A DNA stretch of 40,178 bases. It comes from a virus. Position 1 is the first letter of the stretch. Each line of letters opens with the position of its first letter. Location: IMG/VR virus record IMGVR_UViG_3300028394_000008, positions 1 to 40,178 of that record; one strand, given 5' to 3'. The position numbers and the translations under genes were made by a program. Below the pieces are notes generated by a model, which worked only from the letters and a program-made list of their open reading frames with translations, was not told the origin of the DNA and did no database searches. Below are positions 1-9,769 of the stretch, piece after piece.

Positions 1-127
1 CAACTACTTCTTGGGTTCAGCAAGGATAAAACATGGCTGATTACGCCCGTCTTCGGACTCCATTTTTAAATATGTCGTTTACACCCGATGTGCCGTCAAA
101 CGCACTTGGGGCAAATGAGTACAACGC
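1..127. repeat. Left copy of the 127-bp terminal direct repeat (circular junction)
   Basis: The first 127 bases are identical to 40052-40178. The repeat covers the end of the 40080-stop gene and the beginning of the gene at 33. A repeat of exactly 127 bases is the usual overlap left by a k=127 de Bruijn assembler on a circular contig. It is therefore best read as an assembly signature of a circular map rather than a physical terminal repeat. The unique genome is 40,051 bp. Confidence 0.95.
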
Positions 128-1649
128 TGGTTTAAATGTGGAAGCTGATGTACGGGGTATTAAAAAAATTTCTGGTGAAGAAGCTATTCTTAGCCAAGTA
201 CCCGGCAATCCTGTATTTGTAGACGGCGGTTTTCGGGGAGCCATCTGGACTTACATTGTTGCCACCAATGCCGGTAAGTGGTATGCAATAACTGCTTCTG
301 GAATCACCAACATTACCCCAGGCGTTGGAGCCAATCCCAACGTAGCTTTGAGCGGCTATTCCGACAATGTCAACATCACCACTTCATGGGTTGGCAATGT
401 GTTTTTTATCAATGACGCTCTTAGAGCGCCCATGTATTTCTTGCCTACAGCTACAGAAATTTATCTGTATGGTGCCGCTCCTGATAACTATGTATGGAAC
501 TACGAAAGCAATGTGAGTGCAGTTCGGGCTGAGTTTGTACGCAACTTCTGCTCTCCCAATGTTGGCAACATCCTGGTTGCAGGCAATCTAACCAAAGACT
601 TTATCTCTAGCGGCACTACTGTTAACTATCCCACTACAGTGCGGTGGTCGCAGTCCTTTGCAAACACAGGTGTTCCTGCTACTTGGACACCTACCCTAAC
701 CAACATTGCCAACGAACAAGAAATTCCGTTGCGTGGCCCTATTGTTGATGGATTTTTTTTGGGAGCCAACTTCTATGTTTGCTCGTATTGGGATACCGTA
801 ATCTTTGCTCCCTTGTCTTACCAAAACAGCACGGCTCCCATTTTTGGAGTGCGGCTATTTAACCAAGGCCGTGGATTGCTCAACAATAACTGCTGGTCTA
901 ACACTGATGCCAATGTGTACGGTGTGGATAGCCGAGACATTTGGATTTTTGATGGTTCCAATTTCAATCCATTGGGCAACCAAAAAGTTCGTGATTACTT
1001 TTTTGCCAATTTGAGTACAACGTATTCTGATCGTGTTTTTATGGTCAACAATACGCAAAAAAACCAAATTGAACTGTATTACCCTGATTTAACTTCTACA
1101 GGGTGGTGCAACAAAATGCTGTCGTGGCGGTATGATCTGCAAGTGTGGAATGCCCCCAAAGATGTAGCCAATGCTTGCAATGGATGTGAAGCGCCTAAGT
1201 ACATTAGCGGAGCCTTTAAATACGCCTCTAGGACGGTTTCCTACCTTACTGGCGGGGCTACTAACCAAAAGATCATTCAGACCGGCATAGGCAATTCGTT
1301 CATCAATAGTGGTGCAATCAATTGCTTGTTTCAACGGGACAACATTGTTTTACAAACTGACAAAGGGCCAGTTCCGTACAGTTCTAAGGTTTACACCCAT
1401 CGTTTGCTGCCTGAAGTGTCTGGTAGCGGAACCATGAACATTACTGTGGGCGGGGCTAACTCTACCGCTCAAACACCTACTTATGGGCAAACTGGTGTAG
1501 TGTCTATTGCTACAGATACGCCTTGGGTGACTACTCAACAAAACAATGTACGCACCATATCAGTCAAAGTAGCTTCTAATGATGCTACCGACACATGGAA
1601 TCTAACAGCGTTGAATTGGCAAGCTACAGTGGTTGAGGATGCGTTCTAA
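33..1649 (+). CDS. Tail nozzle / packaged-DNA stabilisation-like virion protein
   Basis: A 538-aa protein with an AAGGA ribosome site 8 bases before the ATG. It is rich in Asn, aromatic and beta-strand residues, without signal peptide or membrane segments. The pattern in the middle and C-terminal half ('VYGVDSRDIWIFDG', then 'NQIELYYPD' and 'LSWRYDLQVWN') resembles the propeller-like tail proteins that close the head or form the nozzle in short-tailed phages (P22 gp10, T7 gp12). On the circle it follows the fibre genes and precedes another appendage gene, overlapping it by one base (TAATGG). The start is intact and its first 95 bases recur at the window end. The nozzle assignment rests on size, position and sequence style; a generic structural protein is the alternative. 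Confidence 0.55.
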   Translation: MADYARLRTPFLNMSFTPDVPSNALGANEYNAGLNVEADVRGIKKISGEEAILSQVPGNPVFVDGGFRGAIWTYIVATNAGKWYAITASGITNITPGVGANPNVALSGYSDNVNITTSWVGNVFFINDALRAPMYFLPTATEIYLYGAAPDNYVWNYESNVSAVRAEFVRNFCSPNVGNILVAGNLTKDFISSGTTVNYPTTVRWSQSFANTGVPATWTPTLTNIANEQEIPLRGPIVDGFFLGANFYVCSYWDTVIFAPLSYQNSTAPIFGVRLFNQGRGLLNNNCWSNTDANVYGVDSRDIWIFDGSNFNPLGNQKVRDYFFANLSTTYSDRVFMVNNTQKNQIELYYPDLTSTGWCNKMLSWRYDLQVWNAPKDVANACNGCEAPKYISGAFKYASRTVSYLTGGATNQKIIQTGIGNSFINSGAINCLFQRDNIVLQTDKGPVPYSSKVYTHRLLPEVSGSGTMNITVGGANSTAQTPTYGQTGVVSIATDTPWVTTQQNNVRTISVKVASNDATDTWNLTALNWQATVVEDAF

Positions 1650-3808
1650 TGGCTTTTGCTATAGATGGCGATCCTAGCCCCTCCGAAATTTCGGGAGCGC
1701 TTAATTATCTGCTTGCCAATTTAAACAATGGTACGCCTCCCACTTCGTACACTGTTTCCAATAATCCTACAACGGGATTTATTTCTAACAGCATGGGGGA
1801 CATTATCCAATACCAATACCGGTATTTGGATATTAAATATGCCGACAACATTGCTGGATTAAATTTTTCTGACAATCCATATGGAAGGTTGTATTTTGGT
1901 ATTCGCAATGACGATACCGCAACTGAAAGCACCATTCCTGCTGATTACACATGGATTCAAGTAACTGGTGGTTTTGGCATTACCAAAGTGCTATGGATTA
2001 CCACATCGGGTGGTAGGCATGCGGCATTTGCTGCCTCACAAGAAGCACCTGACAATAATCAAAATTGGCGTGTTGTTCCTGTGCGGTCTATTGACCTAGA
2101 CAACCCGTTTGCTGTTTTTAATCAATACTTGGTGTTTAAGTACGCCGATGATTCTGTAGGCACAGGGTTTAGTTCCTCTCCTACAAGCAAATTGTTTTAC
2201 GGCATTTACACAAGCACTGATGGCAGCGTATCCACCAATCCTTTAGATTACGAATGGTCACCTTTTGCGTTTGGTAGCACTTATAAGCTGTATTACCGAT
2301 GCTATGGTGCGCGAAACATTGATGTTTTGCCTTCCACCTATCAACCTATTGGTTTTATCCAATACAAGGGCGATGTCTTAAACCTTGATGTTTTTACCTT
2401 GGGAACAACAGATGCTATTGGCATCATTTCCCAAACTCCTTTAATTGTTCAATCACCCTACCGTTACTTTTTAGTTCGGTATGCCAATGACCTAATTGGT
2501 ACAGGAATTACCTCTAGTCCTGCTGGCAAACAATTTTTTGGTTTGCAAGCATCGGATGTTTTGACATTGGACAACAATCCCGCAGACTACTTGTGGTTTG
2601 ATGCTGGCGCTACATTTTTGACCGTCATCAATTTGTGGGCAAGAACTGCTAGTGGCAACACGGTGCAATTTAGCTTTACGCAAGATGCTCCAGATAATTC
2701 TGGTTGGCAAAACGTCACCGTTCAAACGGATGTAATTGACCCATACATTGATGTCTACGCACGTTCTGGGCAAGTGGTCACCAACATCTCAAGTCCTACT
2801 GACGGACGCTTGGCCTATTCGTCCTCCAGTGTAAATGGCATCATTAGCATCAATCTGGATACCTATGGACAAGGTAAAAATACTGGTGGATTTACCATCA
2901 ATCCATTGGTGACATCATCCATCACGGTAGATTCTTTTGGCAGGGTGGTCCAAACTGGTGCTGCTGACCAAGTGCGGTTCAGTTCCATGTTGACTCATGC
3001 TACGGCGGGTCAAACTGCTTTTACTTTTTCAAATGCCCAGCCTGACCAAATTTTGGTGTTTCGCAATGGTAGCTTTTTAAAGCCCGGCACAGACTTCACC
3101 AGAACCTCCACCACCGTCACTTTTGCCTCTGCTTGTGCGCTCAATGACGTAGTAGCCATTTATTACATCAGGTTGATTGATGGCACAACTTCTGCCGACA
3201 AAGTGCCTTTTGTTGTATATAACCAAACATTGACAGATGGTCAAACAGTTATATCCACCAGTTATACCGATGGTTCTGAATTTTTGTTTTTGAATGGCGT
3301 ATTGTTGGTAGACACGGATTATTCTTATGTCGGAACCAATCAAGGCTATGTCCTTAATAATCCTTCTGTTGGCGGCAATTTAGACATTGTGGTATTTGCT
3401 TTTAACAATGCCAGCACTTTGATTTTTGCTGAAAACTACACTGAAACCAGTTCTGGTTCTACCAATGTGGTGTTTTCTACCCCGTTTTATCGAAATTCAC
3501 ATTTGATGTGGTTTAACGGAGCCTTGTTGCGTCCCGGAACGGATTACACAATGCCCGGTTCTGCTGCATTGACATACAATTACACCATCATTGGTGCTGC
3601 TAGTTTTAGCGGTCAACCAAGCCAATATTTATCATTTAACAGTGCAGGTGAAGCTTCTGCTTCTTCCTTGAGTTCTGCGGCGGTGCGTGGCATGGATTAC
3701 CCTGTAATCATAGAACATGAACCAACCATTAGCGACATGTTTCAACATATGCAAAAGCAAATTAACTTGCTCCAAAAGCAAATTAAGCAATTGAAAGGCT
3801 TCAAATGA
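1649..3808 (+). CDS. Tail appendage/fibre protein with three tandem repeat modules
   Basis: A 719-aa protein. Three related modules begin near residues 58, 159 and 272. Each opens with a 'Y-[LF]-x-[FVI]-[KR]-Y-A-[DN]-[DN]' motif, then 'G[RK]x[LF][YF]G[IL]', then 'P-[AL]-D-Y-x-W'. A second set of three short beta motifs of the form '[FL]-x-N-G-x-[FL]-L-x-x-x-T-D' lies near residues 470, 545 and 630. The last 30 residues are a heptad-like Gln/Leu/Lys segment, probably a trimeric coiled coil. Repeated beta modules followed by a coiled coil fit a trimeric tail fibre or hub appendage. The stop overlaps the next fibre gene by four bases (ATGA), so the two are translationally coupled. Confidence 0.65.
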   Translation: MAFAIDGDPSPSEISGALNYLLANLNNGTPPTSYTVSNNPTTGFISNSMGDIIQYQYRYLDIKYADNIAGLNFSDNPYGRLYFGIRNDDTATESTIPADYTWIQVTGGFGITKVLWITTSGGRHAAFAASQEAPDNNQNWRVVPVRSIDLDNPFAVFNQYLVFKYADDSVGTGFSSSPTSKLFYGIYTSTDGSVSTNPLDYEWSPFAFGSTYKLYYRCYGARNIDVLPSTYQPIGFIQYKGDVLNLDVFTLGTTDAIGIISQTPLIVQSPYRYFLVRYANDLIGTGITSSPAGKQFFGLQASDVLTLDNNPADYLWFDAGATFLTVINLWARTASGNTVQFSFTQDAPDNSGWQNVTVQTDVIDPYIDVYARSGQVVTNISSPTDGRLAYSSSSVNGIISINLDTYGQGKNTGGFTINPLVTSSITVDSFGRVVQTGAADQVRFSSMLTHATAGQTAFTFSNAQPDQILVFRNGSFLKPGTDFTRTSTTVTFASACALNDVVAIYYIRLIDGTTSADKVPFVVYNQTLTDGQTVISTSYTDGSEFLFLNGVLLVDTDYSYVGTNQGYVLNNPSVGGNLDIVVFAFNNASTLIFAENYTETSSGSTNVVFSTPFYRNSHLMWFNGALLRPGTDYTMPGSAALTYNYTIIGAASFSGQPSQYLSFNSAGEASASSLSSAAVRGMDYPVIIEHEPTISDMFQHMQKQINLLQKQIKQLKGFK

Positions 3809-4521
3809 CTCAAGCAATGAATCTTGCTAATTTTTCCAATTATTTGGATTCATCGGGGCAAGTAGCGCCTACTGTTTTAAATGCTCCTGTGCCTGTATCT
3901 AAAGGTGGCAGTGGATCATCAACTGCTACTGGTAGCGGTAATATTGTTTTGGCTACTAGCCCTACGTTAACTTCACCCACAATTAATAATGGAGTGTTAT
4001 CTAGCCCTACATTGACTACACCAGCTTTGGGAACTCCTGCATCGGGTGTAATGACCAATGTAACGGGCTTACCTTTGACTACTGCCGTTACAGGTACACT
4101 GCCGGTAGCCAATGGTGGTACTGGTCTTGCGACAATCACTGCTAATAATGTTTTGCTTGGTAATGGTACAAGCGCAGTACAGTTAATTGCTCCGGGAACG
4201 TCTACCAATGTGTTAACAAGCAACGGCACAACTTGGTCAAGCAGCACAAATTTAGCAATTGGTGTAGGCCAAACATGGCAAGATTTAACGGCTTCTAGGG
4301 CAAATGGCGTTACCTATTACAACACCACAGGCAAACCTATTATGGTAAGCATTTCTTTTACGCCACAAGGCGGTGGTTCAATTACAGTAAACGGTTTAGC
4401 GGTAAGTTCTGGAGCATCTGTAAGTAGCGCATCTAATGGTGGATGTAATGCTTTAGTACCTATTGGTGGTAGTTATTCTTCTTCTAATCCGGGTTTATTA
4501 GCTTGGTTTGAACTTCGTTAA
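3805..4521 (+). CDS. Short tail fibre protein with NGGTG motif
   Basis: A 238-aa Thr/Ser/Gly/Asn-rich protein. It carries '[12 protein letters not shown]', '[11 protein letters not shown]' and 'VLTSNGTTW', the fibre-repeat signature also found four times in the long fibre at 35652. The N-terminal 30 residues differ and could attach it to the tail. The C-terminus ends in 'LLAWFELR'. The last codons, stop and following ribosome site (TGAACTTCGTTAAGGAT, 4509-4525) are repeated exactly at 4957-4973 behind a tiny ORF. It overlaps the upstream appendage gene by four bases and is followed by a tail-accessory gene. Confidence 0.75.
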   Translation: MTQAMNLANFSNYLDSSGQVAPTVLNAPVPVSKGGSGSSTATGSGNIVLATSPTLTSPTINNGVLSSPTLTTPALGTPASGVMTNVTGLPLTTAVTGTLPVANGGTGLATITANNVLLGNGTSAVQLIAPGTSTNVLTSNGTTWSSSTNLAIGVGQTWQDLTASRANGVTYYNTTGKPIMVSISFTPQGGGSITVNGLAVSSGASVSSASNGGCNALVPIGGSYSSSNPGLLAWFELR

Positions 4522-4530
4522 GGATTACAA

Positions 4531-4809
4531 ATGCCTCATTACAAAGACTTAAACAACAAATTGCATTGGATTGATTCTGCGGAACATTTTTCTTTGTTGC
4601 CAATTGGCTGCGTTCAAATTACTGAACAAGAAATGATTGTATTGCAAGATCAAACAGAAACTGTGGTTCAAGCGTCTTTGACGTATGCAGAAAAACGAGC
4701 AATGGCATACCCATCAATTCAACAGCAATTTGATCTTCTTTATCATGGTGGTATAGCTGAATGGAAAGCAGCTATTCAAACAATAAAAGACAAATATCCG
4801 AAAGCTTAA
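4531..4809 (+). CDS. Small fibre-associated protein, possible tail fibre chaperone
   Basis: A 92-aa soluble protein. The C-terminal half has the pattern 'AYPSIQQQFDLLYHGG' followed by 'W' and 'IKDKYPK', which I associate with small proteins encoded next to phage fibre genes and often annotated as tail fibre assembly or tail proteins. It directly follows the NGGTG fibre (9-base gap holding AAGGAT) and precedes the 52-aa ORF. A chaperone or fibre-attached role is inferred from position; no catalytic motif is visible. Confidence 0.55.
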   Translation: MPHYKDLNNKLHWIDSAEHFSLLPIGCVQITEQEMIVLQDQTETVVQASLTYAEKRAMAYPSIQQQFDLLYHGGIAEWKAAIQTIKDKYPKA

Positions 4810-4810
4810 A

Positions 4811-4969
4811 ATGGGCGTTCCTACTGCACAAATCCAGCCGTCACAATCTTCTCAGACATCTGGAAAGATGGGTGGATCAACGCTTACCCCGCCTATGGTG
4901 CCTAATGGTGTTTCTTATAGTGTTGGAGCATCTGGCGGTGGCGTGGCAATGTGGGCTGAACTTCGTTAA
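4811..4969 (+). CDS. 52-aa ORF ending like the upstream fibre
   Basis: ATG at 4811 and TAA at 4967, with one base after the preceding stop. The peptide is Gly/Ser/Pro-rich, runs through 'SYSVGASGGG' and ends 'AMWAELR', echoing the 'LLAWFELR' end of the 238-aa fibre. The 17 bases across its stop (TGAACTTCGTTAAGGAT) are identical to those after the fibre, giving the next gene the same ribosome site. It could be a swapped fibre tip, a tip remnant left by a tandem duplication, or a genuine small tail-tip protein. Confidence 0.55.
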   Translation: MGVPTAQIQPSQSSQTSGKMGGSTLTPPMVPNGVSYSVGASGGGVAMWAELR

Positions 4970-4978
4970 GGATAAATT

Positions 4979-5290
4979 ATGGGCATGGGCATAACACAAG
5001 TAGCAGAAGAACAGTTAAGGCGTGAGGCATCTCAGCCATCTAGCACTGTTAGTACGCCCCCGCCTGTACCTTTTGTCCAAACTCAACCTTTGGCAGATGC
5101 AAGCAAATCATGGAATACTGGCAAAGGCAAAGGTCAAGGCAATTACGGGAACATAACTTATCCAGGGCAAGGACGGCAACCGGCTTTTGGTAAACGTAAC
5201 ATTTATTCAGAAACCATTGGTTCATGGGATAATTCAGACAATGGTACATCAACTCAATCCGATTCCAACGGAAAAGGTAAAGGAGCGTAA
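4979..5290 (+). CDS. Hypothetical Gly/Gln/Pro/Ser-rich protein
   Basis: A 103-aa hydrophilic, probably disordered protein with a good AAGGA site 8 bases upstream. Two 'GKGKG'-type patches occur ('NTGKGKGQGNYG' near the middle and 'GKGKGA' at the end). Position between fibre accessories and the internal-protein genes suggests a virion-associated protein. No family recognised. Confidence 0.55.
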   Translation: MGMGITQVAEEQLRREASQPSSTVSTPPPVPFVQTQPLADASKSWNTGKGKGQGNYGNITYPGQGRQPAFGKRNIYSETIGSWDNSDNGTSTQSDSNGKGKGA

Positions 5291-5292
5291 TC

Positions 5293-6015
5293 ATGGGCGG
5301 CGGTAAATCATCAGGTAATCAGCAAACCACTGTTCAATTAACCCCTGAACAACGCGAAACAATTGCAATTCAAAATGCTGCGCTTAAAAGTACCTTTTTG
5401 CCAGCATATGAAAACACCGTAACAGGAGCCAAAGATGTTTATAACCAAGTTGCACCTGCGGCTACAACAGCAGCTAATCAAGCCAGTAATGTGGCTGGAA
5501 AAACAGGTTCTCTCCAAGGTGCAGCAGGCGCTAGTTCGTTGGTTACAGGTTTGCAAGGATTGCAGTCACTCTTTAATCCAAATTACGAAAAAAATCAAGT
5601 AAACGCTGCATTGCAAGCTGGGCGGGAATCTGCCCGTGAATCACAACAAGGGCAAAACGCCATGTATGGCGGTGCAGGTGGACTAGGATCTTCCCGCATG
5701 GCGTTGGCGGATACCAATTTAGCTAGCTTAAATGCTCAACGACAAGCTACTGCTGCTGCTGGCGCACAGGCTCAAGTACAAGCTAACAAAGCTGCTGCTG
5801 CCCAACAACTAGCTACTCTCGGTGGCGCTGGTCTTACCGCTGCAAACCAAGCTGCCGCTTCTCAAGTGGGCTATGCTGGTGTACCCCAAGATGTCTATCA
5901 GAAATACGCTTCTGTGGTGTTTGGTACACCACAAGCATCTACCAATCCTAATTACACTGGCACTCAAGGCACTACCCAAACTGGTCAAAGCAAGAGTTCT
6001 GGTTTTAAATTGTGA
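5293..6015 (+). CDS. Internal virion / ejection-type protein
   Basis: A 240-aa Ala/Gln/Gly-rich protein beginning 'MGGGKSSGNQQ'. A central helical stretch 'ESQQGQNAMYGGAGGLGSS' is followed by long Ala/Gln helices ('NAQRQATAAAGAQAQVQA'). Glycine-rich start, long amphipathic helices and position behind the fibres match small ejection proteins of podoviruses that travel with the DNA. The gene begins two bases after the previous stop and leads into three further genes likely to encode internal proteins. The exact counterpart (P22 gp7-like or other) cannot be decided by eye. Confidence 0.55.
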   Translation: MGGGKSSGNQQTTVQLTPEQRETIAIQNAALKSTFLPAYENTVTGAKDVYNQVAPAATTAANQASNVAGKTGSLQGAAGASSLVTGLQGLQSLFNPNYEKNQVNAALQAGRESARESQQGQNAMYGGAGGLGSSRMALADTNLASLNAQRQATAAAGAQAQVQANKAAAAQQLATLGGAGLTAANQAAASQVGYAGVPQDVYQKYASVVFGTPQASTNPNYTGTQGTTQTGQSKSSGFKL

Positions 6016-6023
6016 GGTGATAT

Positions 6024-6497
6024 ATGGCAACTAGTGCTTTTGGCAACCTCGGGATGCAAAATCTCGGAACAGAAAATTACACTTCTGGTGATGGTTTGGA
6101 CTTGGGCCGTTTTCTTTTAGCTACTGGAGTGTCTTCAAGTGGTTTAGAAAATTGGCTAAATACAAAATTAGGTGTTGGCATTACTAATGGAAAATTAAGC
6201 ACATATAAAGCGCCTGTTGGCGCTGCTGTTCCAACACAAGTCGCACCTGCCCCAGCAGCAACTAACGGCTTGAGCGCAGACGATGCTGTCAAAACATTAA
6301 TGAATACTCATGGTGAACCAACATCATCTATTCAACCTGCCAACGAACAACAAGCTTTAGCATTTAATTCTAGTGTTGCGCCTCCTGCGCCTATTATGGG
6401 AGGCGTTGTGCCACCAACTAACATGGATTTTATGAGTGGGCCTGGACTACGAGAAAGAATTGGCAAATCCATTGGCGGTCTTTTTGGCGCTGCATAA
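6024..6497 (+). CDS. Hypothetical virion-associated protein
   Basis: A 157-aa protein with GAGGTG 8 bases before its ATG. The N-terminal half contains 'GLDLGRFLLATGVSSSG'. The middle is Pro/Ala-rich ('APVGAAVPTQVAPAPAA') and probably disordered. The end, 'GLRERIGKSIGGLFGAA', could be a short amphipathic helix. It sits among the ejection-type genes, so an internal head protein is plausible; no domain recognised. Confidence 0.5.
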   Translation: MATSAFGNLGMQNLGTENYTSGDGLDLGRFLLATGVSSSGLENWLNTKLGVGITNGKLSTYKAPVGAAVPTQVAPAPAATNGLSADDAVKTLMNTHGEPTSSIQPANEQQALAFNSSVAPPAPIMGGVVPPTNMDFMSGPGLRERIGKSIGGLFGAA

Positions 6498-6506
6498 GGA
6501 AAAATC

Positions 6507-8054
6507 ATGGGACTATTTACAACCGCCATTCCTTTAGGAAATTCTGATGACAATAAACCAGAAGGCAATCCATTTGTAACAACAATTAAAAATATGGTTA
6601 GTGGAGGAATTTCATTAGAACCTGATCCTAATGCATACAATAAAGCTGTTGAAAACCATGATTCTGCTGCTTTAATTAATATTGCAAAACAAAACCCTAC
6701 ATCTGAAGTTGGGCAAACAGCTATTGATGCAGCCAAAACTGTAGAAAATGGCAAATATGAATTAAAAACTCTTACAGAGCCTATTGCCAAAGCTGTCCCT
6801 GGTAGCCCAGAAGCCAACATTGCTGCTGCTAAAACTTTTGAAACAATTAAAGACAATCCTAGATATGGCACTGCATTAGTTCGTTGGTTGATGGGAGATA
6901 AAGTAGGTGCTGGTCTTATGTTGACTGGTGGGAATGAAAAAGATAATGTTATATGGGATCCTGAAGGTAATTCATATACACAAACAACAAATGATTTAGG
7001 CCAACGTGTGCGCTTGATTGACGCTAAAGGCAACATCATTAGCCGAGAAGAAGCTGATGCACGAAAAATTGGTTATAGCGCATATGAAAACACTATTGCT
7101 GCTAAAAGTCGTACATTAAATGCAGAAAAAAATGTAACGCAATATGCTAAAGATACGCAAGCAGAAAACATTTTTACTGCTGGTGCATCAGCGGATGCCT
7201 TAAAAGGTAGATTTATTAGAGATTCTTTAAACAGTCTTCCTAAAGAATTTATTAAAAGCGATTGGTATGCAAATACTATGGGCGGTGTTGCTCAACAACT
7301 TTCGCGTAACCAAAGGCAAAGCACAGACCTGCAAAACCTTGATAGCTATGACAAGTCTGTTTCGAGCGGTCAATCCACAACCGTAGATAAAGGAATGACT
7401 AGTCGGGCTGGATGGCCTGGGGTCTTTACTCTTGGAGCAGATGGAAAATTAGTAAATGAAAATGGTGAAAAACATAACCTTTCTGAATTAAAACAAATCA
7501 TTAAAGGAAGTCATTCTTCACAAGAACAAGGCGATACATTTAATAAAACGCTTGAAAGCATAATGACTTCCAAGCAACTTATTGGACTGACGTCAGACCA
7601 ACAATCTGCTTTGCGTCAAGCTTTGGTTTACTCAAAAGAAATTGCTGATTCACAAGCAGAACGATTGGCGTCTGTAAAAGAATTGGGTGGTAGGCCAGCA
7701 TTTACGGTATTGCCAAGTGCTTCTAACATTCTTGATAGACGCGCTCAAGTCAATGCTCAAACATACCAGCTTGATTACAACGATGAAACCATGAAAGCGT
7801 TTAATAAGTTTAAACAAGATGTTATGCCGCAATATGAAAAAACTGGTTCATATCCTTCGCCTAGAGAATTGCAAGCCAAATTTGTTGACACCCCGCAATA
7901 CAAAGAAATTCAAAATAAATACGCAAAATTAATTAAAGTTGCACATGATTTTATTGGAGATATTGAAGTTAAGGATAATTCTGCAACCACAAAACAAAAA
8001 GCAGAACCTGCAAGACCACCAATTAAAGCTTTGTTAAAAGCTGCTGGAGGATAA
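6507..8054 (+). CDS. Large hypothetical internal virion protein
   Basis: A 515-aa mostly helical, Lys/Asn/Gln-rich soluble protein with AAGGAAAA before the ATG. A Gly-containing patch near residue 125 ('GDKVGAGLMLTGG') is the only short hydrophobic stretch. No catalytic motifs were seen. Its size and place, after the small ejection-type gene and before an Ala/Pro-rich protein with membrane segments, match the arrangement of ejection proteins in P22-like phages. Function is inferred only. Confidence 0.5.
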   Translation: MGLFTTAIPLGNSDDNKPEGNPFVTTIKNMVSGGISLEPDPNAYNKAVENHDSAALINIAKQNPTSEVGQTAIDAAKTVENGKYELKTLTEPIAKAVPGSPEANIAAAKTFETIKDNPRYGTALVRWLMGDKVGAGLMLTGGNEKDNVIWDPEGNSYTQTTNDLGQRVRLIDAKGNIISREEADARKIGYSAYENTIAAKSRTLNAEKNVTQYAKDTQAENIFTAGASADALKGRFIRDSLNSLPKEFIKSDWYANTMGGVAQQLSRNQRQSTDLQNLDSYDKSVSSGQSTTVDKGMTSRAGWPGVFTLGADGKLVNENGEKHNLSELKQIIKGSHSSQEQGDTFNKTLESIMTSKQLIGLTSDQQSALRQALVYSKEIADSQAERLASVKELGGRPAFTVLPSASNILDRRAQVNAQTYQLDYNDETMKAFNKFKQDVMPQYEKTGSYPSPRELQAKFVDTPQYKEIQNKYAKLIKVAHDFIGDIEVKDNSATTKQKAEPARPPIKALLKAAGG

Positions 8055-8056
8055 AC

Positions 8057-9532
8057 ATGGCTTTCAATAAAGAAAAATTTATTGCCGATGCTAAAGCTGC
8101 TGGATATGGTGATGATGAAATTAATGCTGAACTAGCTTCTTCATCGTCTGAAAGTAGCGGTTTTGACCAAAAAGATAGCAACAATTCTGGATGGGATAGT
8201 GGCAGACCTGCATTGGCTACGACTCCAGGAGCAACTACAGCAGCCATTCCGCAAGCTGGCAGTAGAGTAGATGCGGAATCTAAAAGGCTAGCAGAAAAAA
8301 AAGTTGAAAAAGAACAAGCAGCCCCTTTGATTCCTGAGTTTGCTCAAAACCCATTGATGTTGGCTGGTGCTGCTGCTGCCGGTGGTGCTGCTGTAATGGG
8401 CTACAAGACGCTCAAAGACAAGATGGCAAACAGTGCGTCTGCTGTTAGTTCAGAACGCCGTGAACCGCCAATGTTTGGCGCTCAACGATTAGATGAACCA
8501 GCTTGGTCTGCATCTACTGCTCAAACCGCGCCCTTAAGCCAAGAAGAAATGATGAGTAGACTGCAAGGTCTGGCAGATGAGACTTCTGCTGTTAACGAAC
8601 CTGCATTTGGGGCTACTACTGCGCCACCCGCTGCTCCTGCTGCTGCGCCTGTCAACACTAAGCTTCAAGAATTACAAGCAAAAGCCGCTGCTGGTATACC
8701 TGCAACAGGTGAGTTTGTTGGCCCAATGCAGCCTGTAGGCCCCCCTGAATTTACTGGCCCTCGTAGACCTGTAGTGCCTACACCGCCCGCAGCATTAGCA
8801 GCTACTACAGCCCCTGTTACGCCTACACCTACTGCTGTTTTGCCTGAGCGTGTGCAAACTGCCATAACGGGCGTTCCTAAAACCGTTCAAGATCAATATG
8901 CAAAAGAAGGCAAAGTTGTTCTAAAAGGTTACGGCGTAGGAGATAGAAGCCTTACTAATACTTATGGCATTCCTGCTTATGCAAAAATTATTGATTATTT
9001 TAATGAAGGCAAGCCTATTGGTGATGATGCAAATTACCAAATAATTCGCAAGAAAATTAATCAAGGAGTACCAGCTTCTTTGGCGGCTGAGTTTGCTGCC
9101 AAGCTACCCGGTTCAGAAGCAGAAGCCGGTAATTTTGGTAAAGCCTTTGGAGAAACTGGCGCATATACCAAAGATGGAAAAATAGTTACTTCTCCCGCTG
9201 CAATGAAAAAAGCTGTTGCTGGTGGTGGGGCGCTTTTCCTGGCTACGGCGTTTCCTAACATTGTGAATGCTGCTGAATCTGCAAGCAAAGGCGATTATGC
9301 TAAAGCGGGCGGTCAGGCTGCTGGGGTTGCATATGGCGCTATGGGACCATTAGCACAATTGCTTTCAGGTACTGGTAATGCTGGCCTGAGTGCTGAAGAA
9401 GAAGCCCGTCAATTGCGTATGAGAGATTACGCATTAAAAGCTGGAAGAGGTGTGGCTCAAAGTTATGATACACGGCGACTTATTGGTGCGGCTCCTCCCG
9501 GTCAACGGGAACTTATTCCGGGGATGAAATAA
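8057..9532 (+). CDS. Ala/Pro-rich protein with hydrophobic segments, possible ejection protein
   Basis: A 491-aa protein. The N-terminus 'MAFNKEKFIADAKAAGYGDDEI' looks like a small UBA-like or helical cap. A hydrophobic Ala/Gly segment (about residues 97-115, 'LMLAGAAAAGGAAVMGY') and another near residue 385 ('AVAGGGALFLATAFPN') could insert into membrane. The stretch between residues 185 and 270 is low-complexity Ala/Pro/Thr. Membrane-capable, low-complexity proteins at this place often form the DNA-ejection channel. It starts two bases after the previous stop. A lytic transglycosylase domain was looked for and not seen. Confidence 0.5.
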   Translation: MAFNKEKFIADAKAAGYGDDEINAELASSSSESSGFDQKDSNNSGWDSGRPALATTPGATTAAIPQAGSRVDAESKRLAEKKVEKEQAAPLIPEFAQNPLMLAGAAAAGGAAVMGYKTLKDKMANSASAVSSERREPPMFGAQRLDEPAWSASTAQTAPLSQEEMMSRLQGLADETSAVNEPAFGATTAPPAAPAAAPVNTKLQELQAKAAAGIPATGEFVGPMQPVGPPEFTGPRRPVVPTPPAALAATTAPVTPTPTAVLPERVQTAITGVPKTVQDQYAKEGKVVLKGYGVGDRSLTNTYGIPAYAKIIDYFNEGKPIGDDANYQIIRKKINQGVPASLAAEFAAKLPGSEAEAGNFGKAFGETGAYTKDGKIVTSPAAMKKAVAGGGALFLATAFPNIVNAAESASKGDYAKAGGQAAGVAYGAMGPLAQLLSGTGNAGLSAEEEARQLRMRDYALKAGRGVAQSYDTRRLIGAAPPGQRELIPGMK

Positions 9533-9534
9533 TC

Positions 9535-9768
9535 ATGGAATTTCAAGCAATGTTGAACTTTGTCGGTGGCGCACTTCTTGTCGCCATTGGCTGGTGGTGT
9601 AAAGAAATTTGGGATTCTGTCAAAGCTTTGAAAACAGACCTTAAAGCCATTGAAATTGACCTACCTAAAAACTATGTCAGTAAGAAAGACATTGAAAGCC
9701 GGTTTGACAAAATAGATGCCACATTGGAACGCTTGTTTGACCGGCTAGAAAACAAAGCTGACAAATGA
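9535..9768 (+). CDS. Small membrane-anchored coiled-coil protein of the lysis region
   Basis: A 77-aa protein with one N-terminal membrane segment (about residues 8-22, 'FVGGALLVAIGWWCKEIW'). A charged heptad-like tail follows ('KKDIESRFDKIDATLERLF'). This architecture is common in small phage proteins encoded beside holins and may be holin- or spanin-like. It starts two bases after the previous stop and opens the lysis cassette. Confidence 0.55.
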   Translation: MEFQAMLNFVGGALLVAIGWWCKEIWDSVKALKTDLKAIEIDLPKNYVSKKDIESRFDKIDATLERLFDRLENKADK

Positions 9769-9769
9769 G

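Noticed and set aside
5293-9532. Lytic transglycosylase domain in the ejection proteins
   Set aside because: Searched by eye for the usual Glu-Ser and Gly-Leu-Met-Gln patterns and found none.
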